64,000 bases of DNA from positions 1 to 64,000 of the forward strand of contig CAYZTM010000015.1 of NCBI GenBank assembly GCA_964481425.1. The letters are read 5' to 3'. The notes under the pieces were generated by a model. It saw only the letters and a list, made by a program, of their open reading frames with translations. It was not told the DNA's origin and did not search any database. The translations under genes and the position numbers were made by a program. Numbering within the stretch: the stretch's first letter is position 1; each line of letters begins with the position of its first letter. Positions 48,957 to 57,582 of this stretch are shown here, one piece after another. Source of the stretch: MKUN01 sp964481425 (GTDB taxonomy: Bacteria > Bacteroidota > Bacteroidia > Chitinophagales > Chitinophagaceae).

Positions 48957-48964
48957 CAAAATTA
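48957..48964 (-). promoter_or_regulatory. Promoter -7 box of the ALDH7 gene
   Basis: On the minus strand TAATTTTG matches TAnnTTTG at all fixed positions, leaving a leader of about 22 bases. No -33 TTTG at the right distance. Confidence 0.4.
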
Positions 48965-49005
48965 CACTATTTAAAAGATGTGCCACGTTTTGGGCATCAT
49001 GCGTT

Positions 49006-49542
49006 TTAAAAGGGAGATTTGAAATCGGTAAGGTCCGGGAACGATAGGTCCCTCGCAGAAATGATCGGACTTTCCACCCCCCAGTCAAAGCCAAAGCTGT
49101 TATACAATATCCCCGTGTCATGCTCCCGGCTGTATTCCGATGATACGAGGTAGTAGGTGATGGCATCATCTGTCATGGCCTTGAAGCCGTGTGCAAAACC
49201 CTCGGGTATATAGTACGCAAGGTGGTTCTCTGCACTTAATTCATGACTGTAATATTGCCCGTAGGTCGCTGAGCCTTTGCGCAGGTCGATGATCACGTCC
49301 AGTATGGACCCCTGCGGGCAGAACACTATTTTGCTATGCTGGTGTGGTGGGGTCTGGAAGTGCATGCCGCGTATCACATCTTTTTTAGAGAGTGAGAAAT
49401 AGCTTTCTTTCAATTCGAAATTTATCCCTGCCGCTTTCATTGAGCTTTCGTGAAACGACTTGGTAAAAAAGCCCCGTTCATCCTTCGCATGAGGAAGTGT
49501 GATGAGCATAGCTCCTGCAAGTGGTAGTGCTGTGAACTCCAT
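49006..49542 (-). CDS. RmlC-like sugar-nucleotide epimerase of a CDP-sugar operon (178 aa)
   Basis: A cupin of the dTDP-4-dehydrorhamnose 3,5-epimerase family. The active-site region RGMHFQTPPHQHSKIV with its His is present, as is the tyrosine-containing SEYSREHDTGILYNSFGFDW and the PDLTDF end. In this operon its likely substrate is a CDP-4-keto-6-deoxyhexose made by the two genes before it, not dTDP-sugar; that is inference from context. Start ATG 49542 overlaps the upstream stop as TAATG; an upstream in-frame start at 49584 is less likely. The product sugar is unknown. Confidence 0.82.
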   Translation of the reverse strand: MEFTALPLAGAMLITLPHAKDERGFFTKSFHESSMKAAGINFELKESYFSLSKKDVIRGMHFQTPPHQHSKIVFCPQGSILDVIIDLRKGSATYGQYYSHELSAENHLAYYIPEGFAHGFKAMTDDAITYYLVSSEYSREHDTGILYNSFGFDWGVESPIISARDLSFPDLTDFKSPF

Positions 49543-50636
49543 TACGAAAGCTCCCCGAAATATTGTTTTATCTGTTTCATGCACTTCTCATGGGCACCTT
49601 CTCCTTTATTGGCGTACCAGTCTGCTGTCCATTCTATAGCTGTCCGGGCATCCAGTTGGGGTATCCATCCCAGCATGCTTTTAGCTTTGTTGCTGTCCAG
49701 CAATAGCAATTTCGCCTCGTGGGGTGCATTTTCAATGCTTAAGTTCTCATACGCACCTGTGCCGAAGCGTTTGAGGAATATTTTGGTCAGCTCTTCCACG
49801 GTGAGCATATCGCCTGCATTCGGCCCGAAGTTGAAAGTAGTGCTGTATTTTACCGGGTATTCCGTCATTTTTGCAGCCAACAGCAGGTAGGCGCTCAGGG
49901 GTTCCAGCACATGCTGCCATGGGCGTATGGATGCCGGGTTGCGTAAGCCTACGGTCTCACCAAACTCCAGTGCCCGCACGATGTCGGGTATGATACGGTC
50001 TTCCGAGTAGTCGCCCCCGCCGATCACATTACCGGCACGTACCGATGCTACTGCTTTTTTATGGTTGCTGTAAGCGCTGTGGTGAAAGAAGGAACGGCTA
50101 TAGGAAGCGATAGCTATCTCTGCAGCGGCTTTGCTGGCAGAGTAGGGGTCGTGACCGCCAAGCTTATCATCTTCAGCAAAGGGAGTACCCCGTTCAGGGT
50201 TCTCATATACCTTGTCCGTAGTTATCATGATAGCCACGCAGGGCTCATGCAGGCTGCGCAACGCTTCCAATACATGCACTGTACCTTGTGTGTTGACCAT
50301 AAAGGTATCGCTTGGCTGGGCATAACTGCGGCGCACCAGTGATTGTGCCGCCAGGTGAAAAATGAAATGTGGCTCATAGCGCACTATCTCGCCCTGTAAT
50401 TTATGCAGCTCCCTCAGGTCGCCGATAACCGAACTGTAGCAGCGCTTGTCGCCATATATCTGGTTATACAGGTCATTGGGTTTTTCGGGTGCAAGGGAGT
50501 ATCCCTTTACATCGGCCCCCAGCCATTGCAGTATCTGCAACAGCCATGCGCCTTTAAAACCCGTGTGCCCGGTGAGGAATACACGTTTACCGTCAAATAC
50601 CGAACGTAAATAATCGGCTGTTACCACTTTTTCCAT
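49542..50636 (-). CDS. rfbG: CDP-glucose 4,6-dehydratase (364 aa)
   Basis: An SDR-family enzyme that converts CDP-D-glucose to CDP-4-keto-6-deoxy-D-glucose in the cytoplasm. The N-terminal Rossmann motif is VFLTGHTGFKGAWLLQ, followed by GDLRELH, HLAAQSLVRRSY, TTDKVYEN and the catalytic YSASK (DPYSASKAAAEIA) with S/D/K residues. The RPWQHVLEPLSAYL segment is typical for the CDP-glucose group. ATG 50636 gives the usual N-terminus; an alternative at 50654 adds six residues. It overlaps rfbF, confirming an operon. Confidence 0.93.
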   Translation of the reverse strand: MEKVVTADYLRSVFDGKRVFLTGHTGFKGAWLLQILQWLGADVKGYSLAPEKPNDLYNQIYGDKRCYSSVIGDLRELHKLQGEIVRYEPHFIFHLAAQSLVRRSYAQPSDTFMVNTQGTVHVLEALRSLHEPCVAIMITTDKVYENPERGTPFAEDDKLGGHDPYSASKAAAEIAIASYSRSFFHHSAYSNHKKAVASVRAGNVIGGGDYSEDRIIPDIVRALEFGETVGLRNPASIRPWQHVLEPLSAYLLLAAKMTEYPVKYSTTFNFGPNAGDMLTVEELTKIFLKRFGTGAYENLSIENAPHEAKLLLLDSNKAKSMLGWIPQLDARTAIEWTADWYANKGEGAHEKCMKQIKQYFGELS

Positions 50637-51394
50637 AAGGGCTTGGTTTGCCATAAATGTTCCAGTTCTTCTTTATCGCGCAGGGTATCCATACATTTCC
50701 AGAAGCTATGGTGCCTGTAGGCGGCTATTTGCCTGTCTTTGGCCAGGTCATCCATCGGTTGGCGCTCCCACATTATATCATCGGCATCCTCGTGCAGGTA
50801 TTGGGCTACTCCCGGCTCCAGTACAAAGAAGCCCCCGTTGATCCATGTGCCTGAATCCGCAGGTTTTTCTTCAAAGCTATCAATAGTGCCGTCATCTTCC
50901 ATCTTTATGACGCCGAATCGGCTGGTAGCCTGTATCGCTGTCATGCTGCATATCTTTCCGCTCTGCTTATGAAATTTCAGGAGATCGTCGATATTCACAT
51001 CACAAACACCGTCGCCATAGGTCAGCATAAAGGTCTCGTTGCCTACATAGGGCAGTACTCTTTTCAGCCTGCCTGCCGTCATGGTATCCAGCCCCGTATC
51101 TATCAGTGATACCTTAAAAGGCTCTGCATTATTGTTATGTATCTCCAGCGAATTGTTCGAGAGGTCCACGGTCACATCGGCATTGTGCAGGAAGTAGTTG
51201 GCAAAATATTCCTTGATCATCCAGCCTTTATAGCCCAGGCAGATGATGAATTCGGTGTGTCCGTAAGCGGCATATATTTTCATGATATGCCACAGCATAG
51301 GCTTACCACCTATTTCTATCATGGGTTTGGGCCTGAGTGTCGACTCTTCGGATATCCTTGTTCCGCGTCCACCTGCAAATATTACTACTTTCAT
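50621..51394 (-). CDS. rfbF: Glucose-1-phosphate cytidylyltransferase (257 aa)
   Basis: Makes CDP-glucose from glucose-1-phosphate and CTP. Nucleotidyltransferase signature FAGGRGTRISEESTLRPKPMIEIGGKPMLW at the start, then YGDGVCDVNIDDLL, and WINGGFFVLEPGV. The length is usual. First gene of a three-gene operon with rfbG and an RmlC-like epimerase, providing a CDP-6-deoxysugar for surface polysaccharide or protein glycosylation. A TATTTTTG box precedes it. No glycosyltransferase or ddhC-type dehydrase is adjacent. Confidence 0.94.
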   Translation of the reverse strand: MKVVIFAGGRGTRISEESTLRPKPMIEIGGKPMLWHIMKIYAAYGHTEFIICLGYKGWMIKEYFANYFLHNADVTVDLSNNSLEIHNNNAEPFKVSLIDTGLDTMTAGRLKRVLPYVGNETFMLTYGDGVCDVNIDDLLKFHKQSGKICSMTAIQATSRFGVIKMEDDGTIDSFEEKPADSGTWINGGFFVLEPGVAQYLHEDADDIMWERQPMDDLAKDRQIAAYRHHSFWKCMDTLRDKEELEHLWQTKPLWKKW

Positions 51395-51414
51395 TAATTA
51401 CTATAGATATGCTA

Positions 51415-51422
51415 CAAAAATA
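51415..51422 (-). promoter_or_regulatory. Promoter -7 box of the CDP-sugar operon
   Basis: On the minus strand TATTTTTG matches TAnnTTTG, 20 bases before the rfbF ATG. No -33 box at normal spacing. Confidence 0.4.
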
Positions 51423-51551
51423 ACAGGATTATTCAATTAGCCATTGGGCTTAAGAGATAATTAGCATTTGTATGGGGAAGATATCCACATTTTAAGTGCC
51501 TTGGCATTCTTCAAACGATAGAAATGATAATATTGGGTTCAATTCAACCAT

Positions 51552-52079
51552 ATGAGCAGGAAAGTGATTTTGTACATAGCCATGAGCCTGGACGGCTATA
51601 TTGCTAAAGAAAATGACGACCTCGGTTTCCTTAAGACCGTAGAGCGGCCCGGGGAAGATTATGGTTACTACGATTTTATTAAGAACATAGATACGGTTAT
51701 CATGGGGCGCAAGACCTATGATATGGTCATGGGTTTTGGTATTCCCTTCCCGCACAAGGATAAAAAGTGTTATGTGCTTACCCGCACTAAAAGCGGTAGC
51801 GATGATAACATTACCTATTACAATGGTTCGCTTAATAAACTTATGGAAGAATTGCGTGCCGGCGATGGGAAAGATATTTTCATAGATGGCGGTGCGCAAA
51901 TAGTGCAGGAACTCCTGCGCCTGGGTCAGTTGGATCGTTTGATCATCTCCATAATACCGGTACTGTTAGGTGCTGGTATCTCATTGTTCAAAAATGGGTT
52001 GCCCGCATCACAGCTTCAGTTATCGAGAAGCATTACCTTTCCAAGTGGCCTGGTGCAGCTATGGTACGATAGAAAATAA
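51552..52079 (+). CDS. Dihydrofolate reductase family protein (RibD C-terminal-like, 175 aa)
   Basis: A DHFR-fold protein of the bacterial RibD-C/DUF type: N-terminal VILYIAMSLDGYIAKENDD, the MGRKTYDMVMGFG cofactor loop, FPHKDKKCYVLTR, and GDGKDIFIDGGAQIVQELLR with ISIIPVLLGAGISLF near the end. It is likely an NADPH-dependent reductase or a binding protein; actual folate reduction is doubtful because the usual DHFR substrate residues are not obvious. It stands alone between divergent transcription units. Confidence 0.85.
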   Translation: MSRKVILYIAMSLDGYIAKENDDLGFLKTVERPGEDYGYYDFIKNIDTVIMGRKTYDMVMGFGIPFPHKDKKCYVLTRTKSGSDDNITYYNGSLNKLMEELRAGDGKDIFIDGGAQIVQELLRLGQLDRLIISIIPVLLGAGISLFKNGLPASQLQLSRSITFPSGLVQLWYDRK

Positions 52080-52088
52080 ACTGTTTGC

Positions 52089-52727
52089 TTACCATTTGAG
52101 CCCTGCCTGTTTCAGCACTTCTTTTATGGCTTCATAGGCTTTGAATACGATAGGGCCAAGATCATGCTCATTTACCCATTTCGCTTCAAGTATATTCTCC
52201 TCTTTCTGTGGTATTAGTTTTTCCTTCTGGCTGCCATACATCCTGTACCATACAGTGTGTTTCAGCAGGTTCTCCTTGTTTTGTGCATATACGTGGTAGG
52301 TATCACATATCTTTTCGCCGAGGGTAAGTTGTTGCAGGCCGGTCTCTTCACTTACCTCACGTAGGGCACAGTAATCTATATCTTCGCCGTCATCACGTTT
52401 ACCTTTGGGCAGGTCCCATTTTCCCCGGCGGAAGATCATCAACACTTCGCCGTCTTCATTCAAGACCAGGCCGCCCCCGGCATCTACGGGTTGGTATATA
52501 TCATGCAGTTCTTCCTGTAGTGAGCGTTCCGAAATATCCTCGATGATAGCCCCAAGTGTGCCGGGCTTTTCCAGGTGCTGTATGGCAAGACGATAGTGAC
52601 GTGGAAAGGCGCCTGTAAAAGACATATAGCCTTCGGCAGCAGGTGTTTCGGCAAGGTAAGCTTGCCTGTTGGTGGTTAAGATGAGTGGTTTGTTGTTGTA
52701 ATATATCTTCTGTACAAAATCCTGCAT
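52089..52727 (-). CDS. Nudix hydrolase (212 aa)
   Basis: The Nudix box spans about residues 115-137 in the form G-x5-E-x7-REV-x-EE-x-G-L (starting GKRDDGED and ending REVSEETGL), with the catalytic Glu residues intact. An N-terminal extension of about 75 residues has no recognised motif. The substrate (a nucleoside diphosphate derivative) is not readable. ATG 52727 is chosen over an upstream frame to 52820 that would run into pyrE. It starts 34 bases from the divergent pyrE start. Confidence 0.85.
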   Translation of the reverse strand: MQDFVQKIYYNNKPLILTTNRQAYLAETPAAEGYMSFTGAFPRHYRLAIQHLEKPGTLGAIIEDISERSLQEELHDIYQPVDAGGGLVLNEDGEVLMIFRRGKWDLPKGKRDDGEDIDYCALREVSEETGLQQLTLGEKICDTYHVYAQNKENLLKHTVWYRMYGSQKEKLIPQKEENILEAKWVNEHDLGPIVFKAYEAIKEVLKQAGLKW

Positions 52728-52745
52728 AGTATCGCCTATTTGCTG

Positions 52746-52753
52746 TAGGTTTG
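52746..52753 (+). promoter_or_regulatory. Promoter -7 box of pyrE
   Basis: TAGGTTTG matches TAnnTTTG exactly, in the 34-base gap between divergent Nudix and pyrE starts. It ends 8 bases before the ATG, so the leader must be very short. Confidence 0.45.
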
Positions 52754-52761
52754 CGCACGGT

Positions 52762-53397
52762 ATGAGTACGCAAAAACATTTCGCTGAAAAACTGCTGCAA
52801 ATTAAAGCTTTACAGGTCAACCTGCAAAAACCGTATACCTGGGCTTCCGGCTGGAAATCGCCGGTGTATTGCGATAACCGTAAAGTATTATCCTATCCTT
52901 ATGTTCGCGATTTTGTAAAAAGTGAGCTCGCCAATATGGTGCTGGAACACTATCCTGACGCAGAAGTGATAGCAGGGGTAGCTACGGCAGGTATAGCCCA
53001 CGGCGTGATGGCTGCCGACCTACTGAAGCTTCCTTTTATCTATGTGCGCTCCAAACCGAAAGAACACGGCATGGGCAACCAGATAGAAGGTGTGCTGGAG
53101 AAAGGCCAAAAGGTTGTTGTGATCGAAGACCTGGTATCTACAGGCAAGAGTAGCCTGCAGGTAGTAGATGCCCTACGTGAGGCTGGTGCCGAAGTGATGG
53201 GTATGTGCGCACTCTTTACCTACGGCTTCCCCGTTGCCGATAAGGCTTTCGAAGATGCGGAAGTATCCCTGCATACCATTAGTAATTACACTGCCCTGAT
53301 GGAAGTAGCCGAAGAGAAGAAACTGGTATTGCCCGAACAAAAAGATCTGCTGGCACAATGGCGACTTGACCCTGCAAACTGGGACCCTAATACGTAA
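52762..53397 (+). CDS. pyrE: Orotate phosphoribosyltransferase (211 aa)
   Basis: Converts orotate and PRPP to OMP in pyrimidine synthesis. The phosphoribosyltransferase PRPP-binding loop reads KVVVIEDLVSTGKSS at about 114-128. Also seen are the N-terminal YTWASGWKSPVYCDNR substrate segment and AGVATAGIAHG. The length matches bacterial PyrE. It converges on the unknown exported-protein gene, overlapping its end by 11 bases. No attenuator is visible. Confidence 0.95.
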   Translation: MSTQKHFAEKLLQIKALQVNLQKPYTWASGWKSPVYCDNRKVLSYPYVRDFVKSELANMVLEHYPDAEVIAGVATAGIAHGVMAADLLKLPFIYVRSKPKEHGMGNQIEGVLEKGQKVVVIEDLVSTGKSSLQVVDALREAGAEVMGMCALFTYGFPVADKAFEDAEVSLHTISNYTALMEVAEEKKLVLPEQKDLLAQWRLDPANWDPNT

Positions 53398-54307
53398 ATA
53401 TTGTACTGAACTTCACCCTTTCCCTTCCTTTGGTGAATACGTACCAGTTACCGTTATAGTCTATGCGCGAGGGTAGTAAGTAATTGCCTATTTGTGTGAG
53501 CCGTACCCTCATGGTAACATCAAAATCGTACACTACCGTACTGTAGGACAAGGAATAATCCCTGGCAAGTATAGCATAGTCGCTTTTCCTGAACCAGGTG
53601 GCAAAATTCTTATATACTACGTTCTTTTCTTCGCCCGGCTTGGGTACTGCCCTGAAAACATAGCAATCTTCACCTGCATACTCTTCTGAGGTCAGCTTGA
53701 AATCATATCGTTTGGCAACGTCAGGGTCAAATATAGCTGCCTTATCGCCCATAAAAGGTACCCCATCTATATGTGTTCCCGGGTTGAACATCAGCTGTTT
53801 CAACTGGAATTTACTTTTCTCTATCCGTCCCTTGCCGCGCGCATTCAGCATGCCGGCAACAATATTGTCTTCTCCGCATACCACACCCTCGGTAAAGAAA
53901 AGATAGGCATAGAGTTCAGCAGTGTAATAATTGTATTTATGCCTGCGGGTATAGAAATCGCCGGTTGTCTTTTCTTCCAATACTTCCATACTGCGGCAGC
54001 GATTGCTCGCCGTTTGCCTGGTCTTACTATACAGGGATGCTGCTACATTCCCGTGCTTGTCATATACTTTTATGTCATTAAGGGCTGTATAAGATATCAG
54101 GTGCAGGCTACGAAAAGCTTTGTAAAATGTGGTATCAGTCCTTACTCTTCGTATAAAGCCTTGCAGGTCCCAGCCTTTGCGTGTGGCTGTTATTACCACA
54201 TCGTCCATCTTTATCGGGTACTTGAAGATGCTTGTATCCTCCCTTTGTGCAAAGGAAGGTGTGGTCAATAAAAAAAACACTATGGCGAAATAATACCTAT
54301 GCATCAT
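53387..54307 (-). CDS. Exported protein of unknown function (306 aa)
   Basis: The signal peptide (about 1-21) is cleaved after SFA before QREDTS. The sequence then has YPIKMDDVVITATRKGWDLQGFIRRV, a KYNYYTAELYAYLFFTEGV stretch and a C-terminal beta-rich domain (WFRKSDYAILARDY, RVRLTQIGNYLLPSRIDYNGNWYVF). It looks like a soluble periplasmic or surface protein. I do not recognise a family, although its overall type, with a long beta C-terminus, is common in Bacteroidota. It overlaps ispD by 11 bases and pyrE by 11 bases. Two ATG codons (54307, 54304) are possible starts. Confidence 0.7.
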   Translation of the reverse strand: MMHRYYFAIVFFLLTTPSFAQREDTSIFKYPIKMDDVVITATRKGWDLQGFIRRVRTDTTFYKAFRSLHLISYTALNDIKVYDKHGNVAASLYSKTRQTASNRCRSMEVLEEKTTGDFYTRRHKYNYYTAELYAYLFFTEGVVCGEDNIVAGMLNARGKGRIEKSKFQLKQLMFNPGTHIDGVPFMGDKAAIFDPDVAKRYDFKLTSEEYAGEDCYVFRAVPKPGEEKNVVYKNFATWFRKSDYAILARDYSLSYSTVVYDFDVTMRVRLTQIGNYLLPSRIDYNGNWYVFTKGRERVKFSTIFTY

Positions 54308-54998
54308 TCATTCGTTCGTTCAGCAGAGCCTCTGCAATGGTCATATCTTCTGGGGTGGTCACTTTTATATTGCTTTTTTCCCCCTCGGTAAGGAAAACCT
54401 TCATTCCGTAAGCTTCGCATACGGTAGCCTCATCGGTGAAGGCTTCTTTGTATTCCTGTCCGAATGCAGGTAAGATGATATCGGACCGGAAAGTTTGAGG
54501 GGTTTGTATCATACGCATTTGTGCCCTGTCTATGGGTTTGCTGCTGTCTCCTTCCAGCAGGCGCATACTGTCCGATACAGGTATCGCAGGTATTGCACTG
54601 CCTTTCTCTAACGCTTGCTCATAGCACTTTTTGATCAGCGCAGGGCTCAGCAGAGGCCTTACCGCATCATGCACAAATATGATGCCCTCTTTATTCACCT
54701 GTTTCAATCCGTTTTGTACACTATGAAAACGTGTGGGGCCGCCTGTTACTATAGTTAACTCTACACGTTCTTCAGTCATTTCTGTAAATGCATCCAGCAA
54801 TATCTGTGCATAGCTCAGGTGGTCTTCCGGTAATACCAATACCAGGTTGATATCCGGGAATGCATCCATAAATGCTTTTACGGAATAGTAGATGACCGGT
54901 AGTCCGGCAAGAGGAAGGAATTGTTTGGGAACAGCAGAGCCCATACGGACACCCTTACCACCAGCCACTATTATAGCAAATTTTTCACTATGCGACAT
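54297..54998 (-). CDS. ispD: 2-C-methyl-D-erythritol 4-phosphate cytidylyltransferase (233 aa)
   Basis: MEP-pathway enzyme that makes CDP-methylerythritol. Nucleotidyltransferase N-terminus IIVAGGKGVRMGSAVPKQFLPL, FVHDAVRPLLS near residue 115, TIVTGGPTRFHSVQNGL, and the closing KSNIKVTTPEDMTIAEALL all match the family. The length is usual. It is transcribed with the overlapping exported-protein gene downstream. No ispF or other MEP gene is adjacent. Confidence 0.95.
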   Translation of the reverse strand: MSHSEKFAIIVAGGKGVRMGSAVPKQFLPLAGLPVIYYSVKAFMDAFPDINLVLVLPEDHLSYAQILLDAFTEMTEERVELTIVTGGPTRFHSVQNGLKQVNKEGIIFVHDAVRPLLSPALIKKCYEQALEKGSAIPAIPVSDSMRLLEGDSSKPIDRAQMRMIQTPQTFRSDIILPAFGQEYKEAFTDEATVCEAYGMKVFLTEGEKSNIKVTTPEDMTIAEALLNERMNDA

Positions 54999-55039
54999 AT
55001 TGATTACATTCGTAACAGCTACAAAAAAACACCTTTATT

Positions 55040-55396
55040 ATGTTACCTCAAAGAAAACACCTTTTCTCTTCCGTATTGTTTGTCGCTTTTATGATGTGTT
55101 GTGCCTATGGCAAAACACAGGTCGTATATTCCTGCCGGTATAAGAGCGATGCAGATGTAAAAGTCTTTGTAGCTAAGTACAAGAGCGATGCGGACCTTGT
55201 GGTGTACAAGGCAAAATACAAAAGTGATGCTGATGGCAATAATGGCGTTTGGTATTTTGCTGACTACAAGAGTGATGCGAAGAAGAAGATATTCTTTGTA
55301 GATTATAAAAGCGATGCCGACCTGGTTATTTATTTCAGCAATTACAAGAGCGATGCAGGTTGGACAAATAGCTCTAAAAAGCAGCTCATGTATTGA
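55040..55396 (+). CDS. YKSDAD-repeat exported protein, DUF6150-like (118 aa)
   Basis: The first ~25 residues form a signal peptide (VLFVAFMMCCAYG, then KTQ). The mature part is six tandem YKSDA repeats (CRYKSDAD, AKYKSDAD, AKYKSDAD, ADYKSDAK, VDYKSDAD, SNYKSDAG), 13-20 residues apart, each preceded by a hydrophobic strand such as VKVFVAK, LVVYKAK, IFFVDY and LVIYFSN. This pattern fits the small family I know as DUF6150, whose function is unknown. A solenoid or beta-repeat fold is inference. DNA-level repeats have diverged in third positions, indicating selection on the protein. It stands alone after the divergent ispD. Confidence 0.72.
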   Translation: MLPQRKHLFSSVLFVAFMMCCAYGKTQVVYSCRYKSDADVKVFVAKYKSDADLVVYKAKYKSDADGNNGVWYFADYKSDAKKKIFFVDYKSDADLVIYFSNYKSDAGWTNSSKKQLMY

Positions 55397-55544
55397 GTTG
55401 CATTTGCCACAGTATTGTCATAGTTCATTATTGGGTATTTTGTTACCAAAGAAATGCTTTGGGCTTTACGTCATCAAATTGTGCAAGAGGTATTGCTGTG
55501 AAAGGATTTTGATCGTTTAAACTTAACCTTCTCAATAGCATTTT

Positions 55545-57500
55545 ATGAAAAAGTCCTTGATGCTCATTGCATTAGTATTGTCATTCCTGGCGACACAGGC
55601 GCAAAATCCCACTTACCAGCAAAAGCTATATTATACCTGCAAGGTCTGGGGATTTACAAAATACTATCATTCGCGGGTCTCTAACTGCCAGGTCAACTGG
55701 GACAGTGTATTACTTTATCATCTGCCACTCATTAAAAACGCGGTCACCTACAATGATTTCAATAATGAGCTGATGAACATGCTCTCGGCAGCGGGCCCTA
55801 TGGATATTGCCGCTAACCCCTTGCCGGATACATTACCTGCCGAATTGAAGCGTAATCGCGATTGGGCCTGGATAAATGACCCTATGCTGCGCAATGATGT
55901 ACAAATAGTACTTGACACTATAAAGAATAATTTTTTGCCACACCCCTCCTGCTGGGTACAGGAGAACGATTATGCTAATCCTAACTATTATGGTTTCCTC
56001 GTTTTCCCGCACGATAGCCTTATGGTGGACGATAATTTCTACAACAATTATCCTGATGAATGGCATAGGTTGTTGGTAGCATTCAAACAATGGAATATCA
56101 TACGGTATTTCAATCCGTATAATTATGTATTGGATGACTCATGGGACAGTACACTCTACTATGGTATGCCTGGTATAGCAGCAGCAGCTAATTACCAGGA
56201 TTTCGTCACCTCATTCAAAAGGATGACCGGTGCAATGAATGATGCACATACCGAGGGGCTCACCTGGACCAACTATTACCTGTTTCCCGGCTTTTATACA
56301 GTTCCCCTTGTATTACGCTACATAGAAAATAAATACATAGTCGTGAAGTCGGGCCTGCCAAGTGTAAGTGTAGGTGATGAGATCGTATCGGTCGATGGCC
56401 TTAGTGCGCAACAATGGGAGGATAGTCTAAGACCCTTTGTATCAGCAGGCAATCTTTCTGTATTCCGGCGCTTTTTGTGCCAGTATATTATTGCCGGAAC
56501 TTATAACTCGCTGGCTGCAATAGTTTATAAAGATGCCGCTAATGTGGACCATACAATAAATCCCGTCAGGAACCACAGTCCCTATGAACCATTCTATGAT
56601 TATTACCCCAATGATACCCTTGCCAATACGACCTGGACCACTTTGGATTGTGGCGTAGGCTATGCAAATATTGGTAATCTTTACAACAGCGATGCCGATA
56701 TTATGTATAACACATTGCATGATGCACCCGCAATGATCATTGACATACGCAATTACCCGGTGGATGCCTCCGTATGGGAACTGCTATATCAAATGCTGGA
56801 TGCTCCTAAATTTTTTGCAAAATTCACCATACCGGATGTTACTTATCCGGGCACATTTTACTGGGAAAATGATACTGTTGGTTATGCGAACAATCCGGTG
56901 CCTTACAACGGAAAAATAATTGTCTTGTTCAATCAGGAAACACAGAGTGCAGCCGAATTCGATTGTATGGGTCTCAGGGTTATGCCCAATGTGGAATTTA
57001 TCGGTAGTCAAACAGCAGGTGCCGATGGTAATGTTACATGGCTGAGATTGAGCCAGGATATTCATTTTGGCTTTACAAGTCTTGGCGTTTACTACCCCAA
57101 TGGCGATAGTACTCAGCGCATAGGCATTGTGCCGGATACCGTTGTGAAACCCACACAGGCCGGTATCAGGCAGGGTAGGGATGAGGTACTCGAAGTAGCT
57201 CTGCAGGTAGCATGCCAGGCAGCAACTGCACCTCATGTTGACCCGGCCAGGACAATAGTAAATGCCTGGCCCAATCCTGCGGATGAAGAGATAAATATAG
57301 AAGCAAAGAATATTGCGCCAGGTGCTGTATCGCTCTCCTTGTCTGATGTTACGGGAAAGGTCCTGCTGAATAAGGATTTGGACTTAAGTGGTAATGACCT
57401 GCATACCTCGTTAAATGTACGTTCATTATCTCCCGGTATGTATATACTCAATATCAGGACGACCAAGGGTCAATATGTAAAGAAATTTGTGAAAGAATAG
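55545..57500 (+). CDS. Secreted S41-family peptidase-like protein with type A T9SS sorting domain (651 aa)
   Basis: Signal peptide 1-19 (LATQA-QNP). An N-terminal domain (20-230) precedes a short PDZ-like segment (VVKSGLPSVSVGDEIVSVDGLSAQQW, about 265-290) and the tail-specific protease fold (about 360-540). There the nucleophile Ser lies in NQETQSAAEFDC, and GSQTAGADGNVTW is the substrate-loop region. The Lys partner is not clearly placed. The last ~75 residues (NAWPNPADEEINIEAKN ... YVKKFVKE) are a type A T9SS domain, so the enzyme is expected outside the cell. It stands alone and is followed by terminator 57523-57548. Confidence 0.85.
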   Translation: MKKSLMLIALVLSFLATQAQNPTYQQKLYYTCKVWGFTKYYHSRVSNCQVNWDSVLLYHLPLIKNAVTYNDFNNELMNMLSAAGPMDIAANPLPDTLPAELKRNRDWAWINDPMLRNDVQIVLDTIKNNFLPHPSCWVQENDYANPNYYGFLVFPHDSLMVDDNFYNNYPDEWHRLLVAFKQWNIIRYFNPYNYVLDDSWDSTLYYGMPGIAAAANYQDFVTSFKRMTGAMNDAHTEGLTWTNYYLFPGFYTVPLVLRYIENKYIVVKSGLPSVSVGDEIVSVDGLSAQQWEDSLRPFVSAGNLSVFRRFLCQYIIAGTYNSLAAIVYKDAANVDHTINPVRNHSPYEPFYDYYPNDTLANTTWTTLDCGVGYANIGNLYNSDADIMYNTLHDAPAMIIDIRNYPVDASVWELLYQMLDAPKFFAKFTIPDVTYPGTFYWENDTVGYANNPVPYNGKIIVLFNQETQSAAEFDCMGLRVMPNVEFIGSQTAGADGNVTWLRLSQDIHFGFTSLGVYYPNGDSTQRIGIVPDTVVKPTQAGIRQGRDEVLEVALQVACQAATAPHVDPARTIVNAWPNPADEEINIEAKNIAPGAVSLSLSDVTGKVLLNKDLDLSGNDLHTSLNVRSLSPGMYILNIRTTKGQYVKKFVKE

Positions 57501-57522
57501 GGTGTTTACGGAGTTGTTGAAA

Positions 57523-57555
57523 AAATGTCCCGCCTATGCGGGACATTTCCTTTTT
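57523..57555. terminator. Terminator after the S41 peptidase gene
   Basis: AAATGTCCCGC (57523-57533), loop CTAT, GCGGGACATTT (57538-57548), then CCTTTTT. The perfect 11-bp stem lies between convergent genes, with the T run on the plus side and A tract on the other. Confidence 0.85.
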
Positions 57556-57582
57556 AGTCTATCGGGTTATCTATTTCAATAA

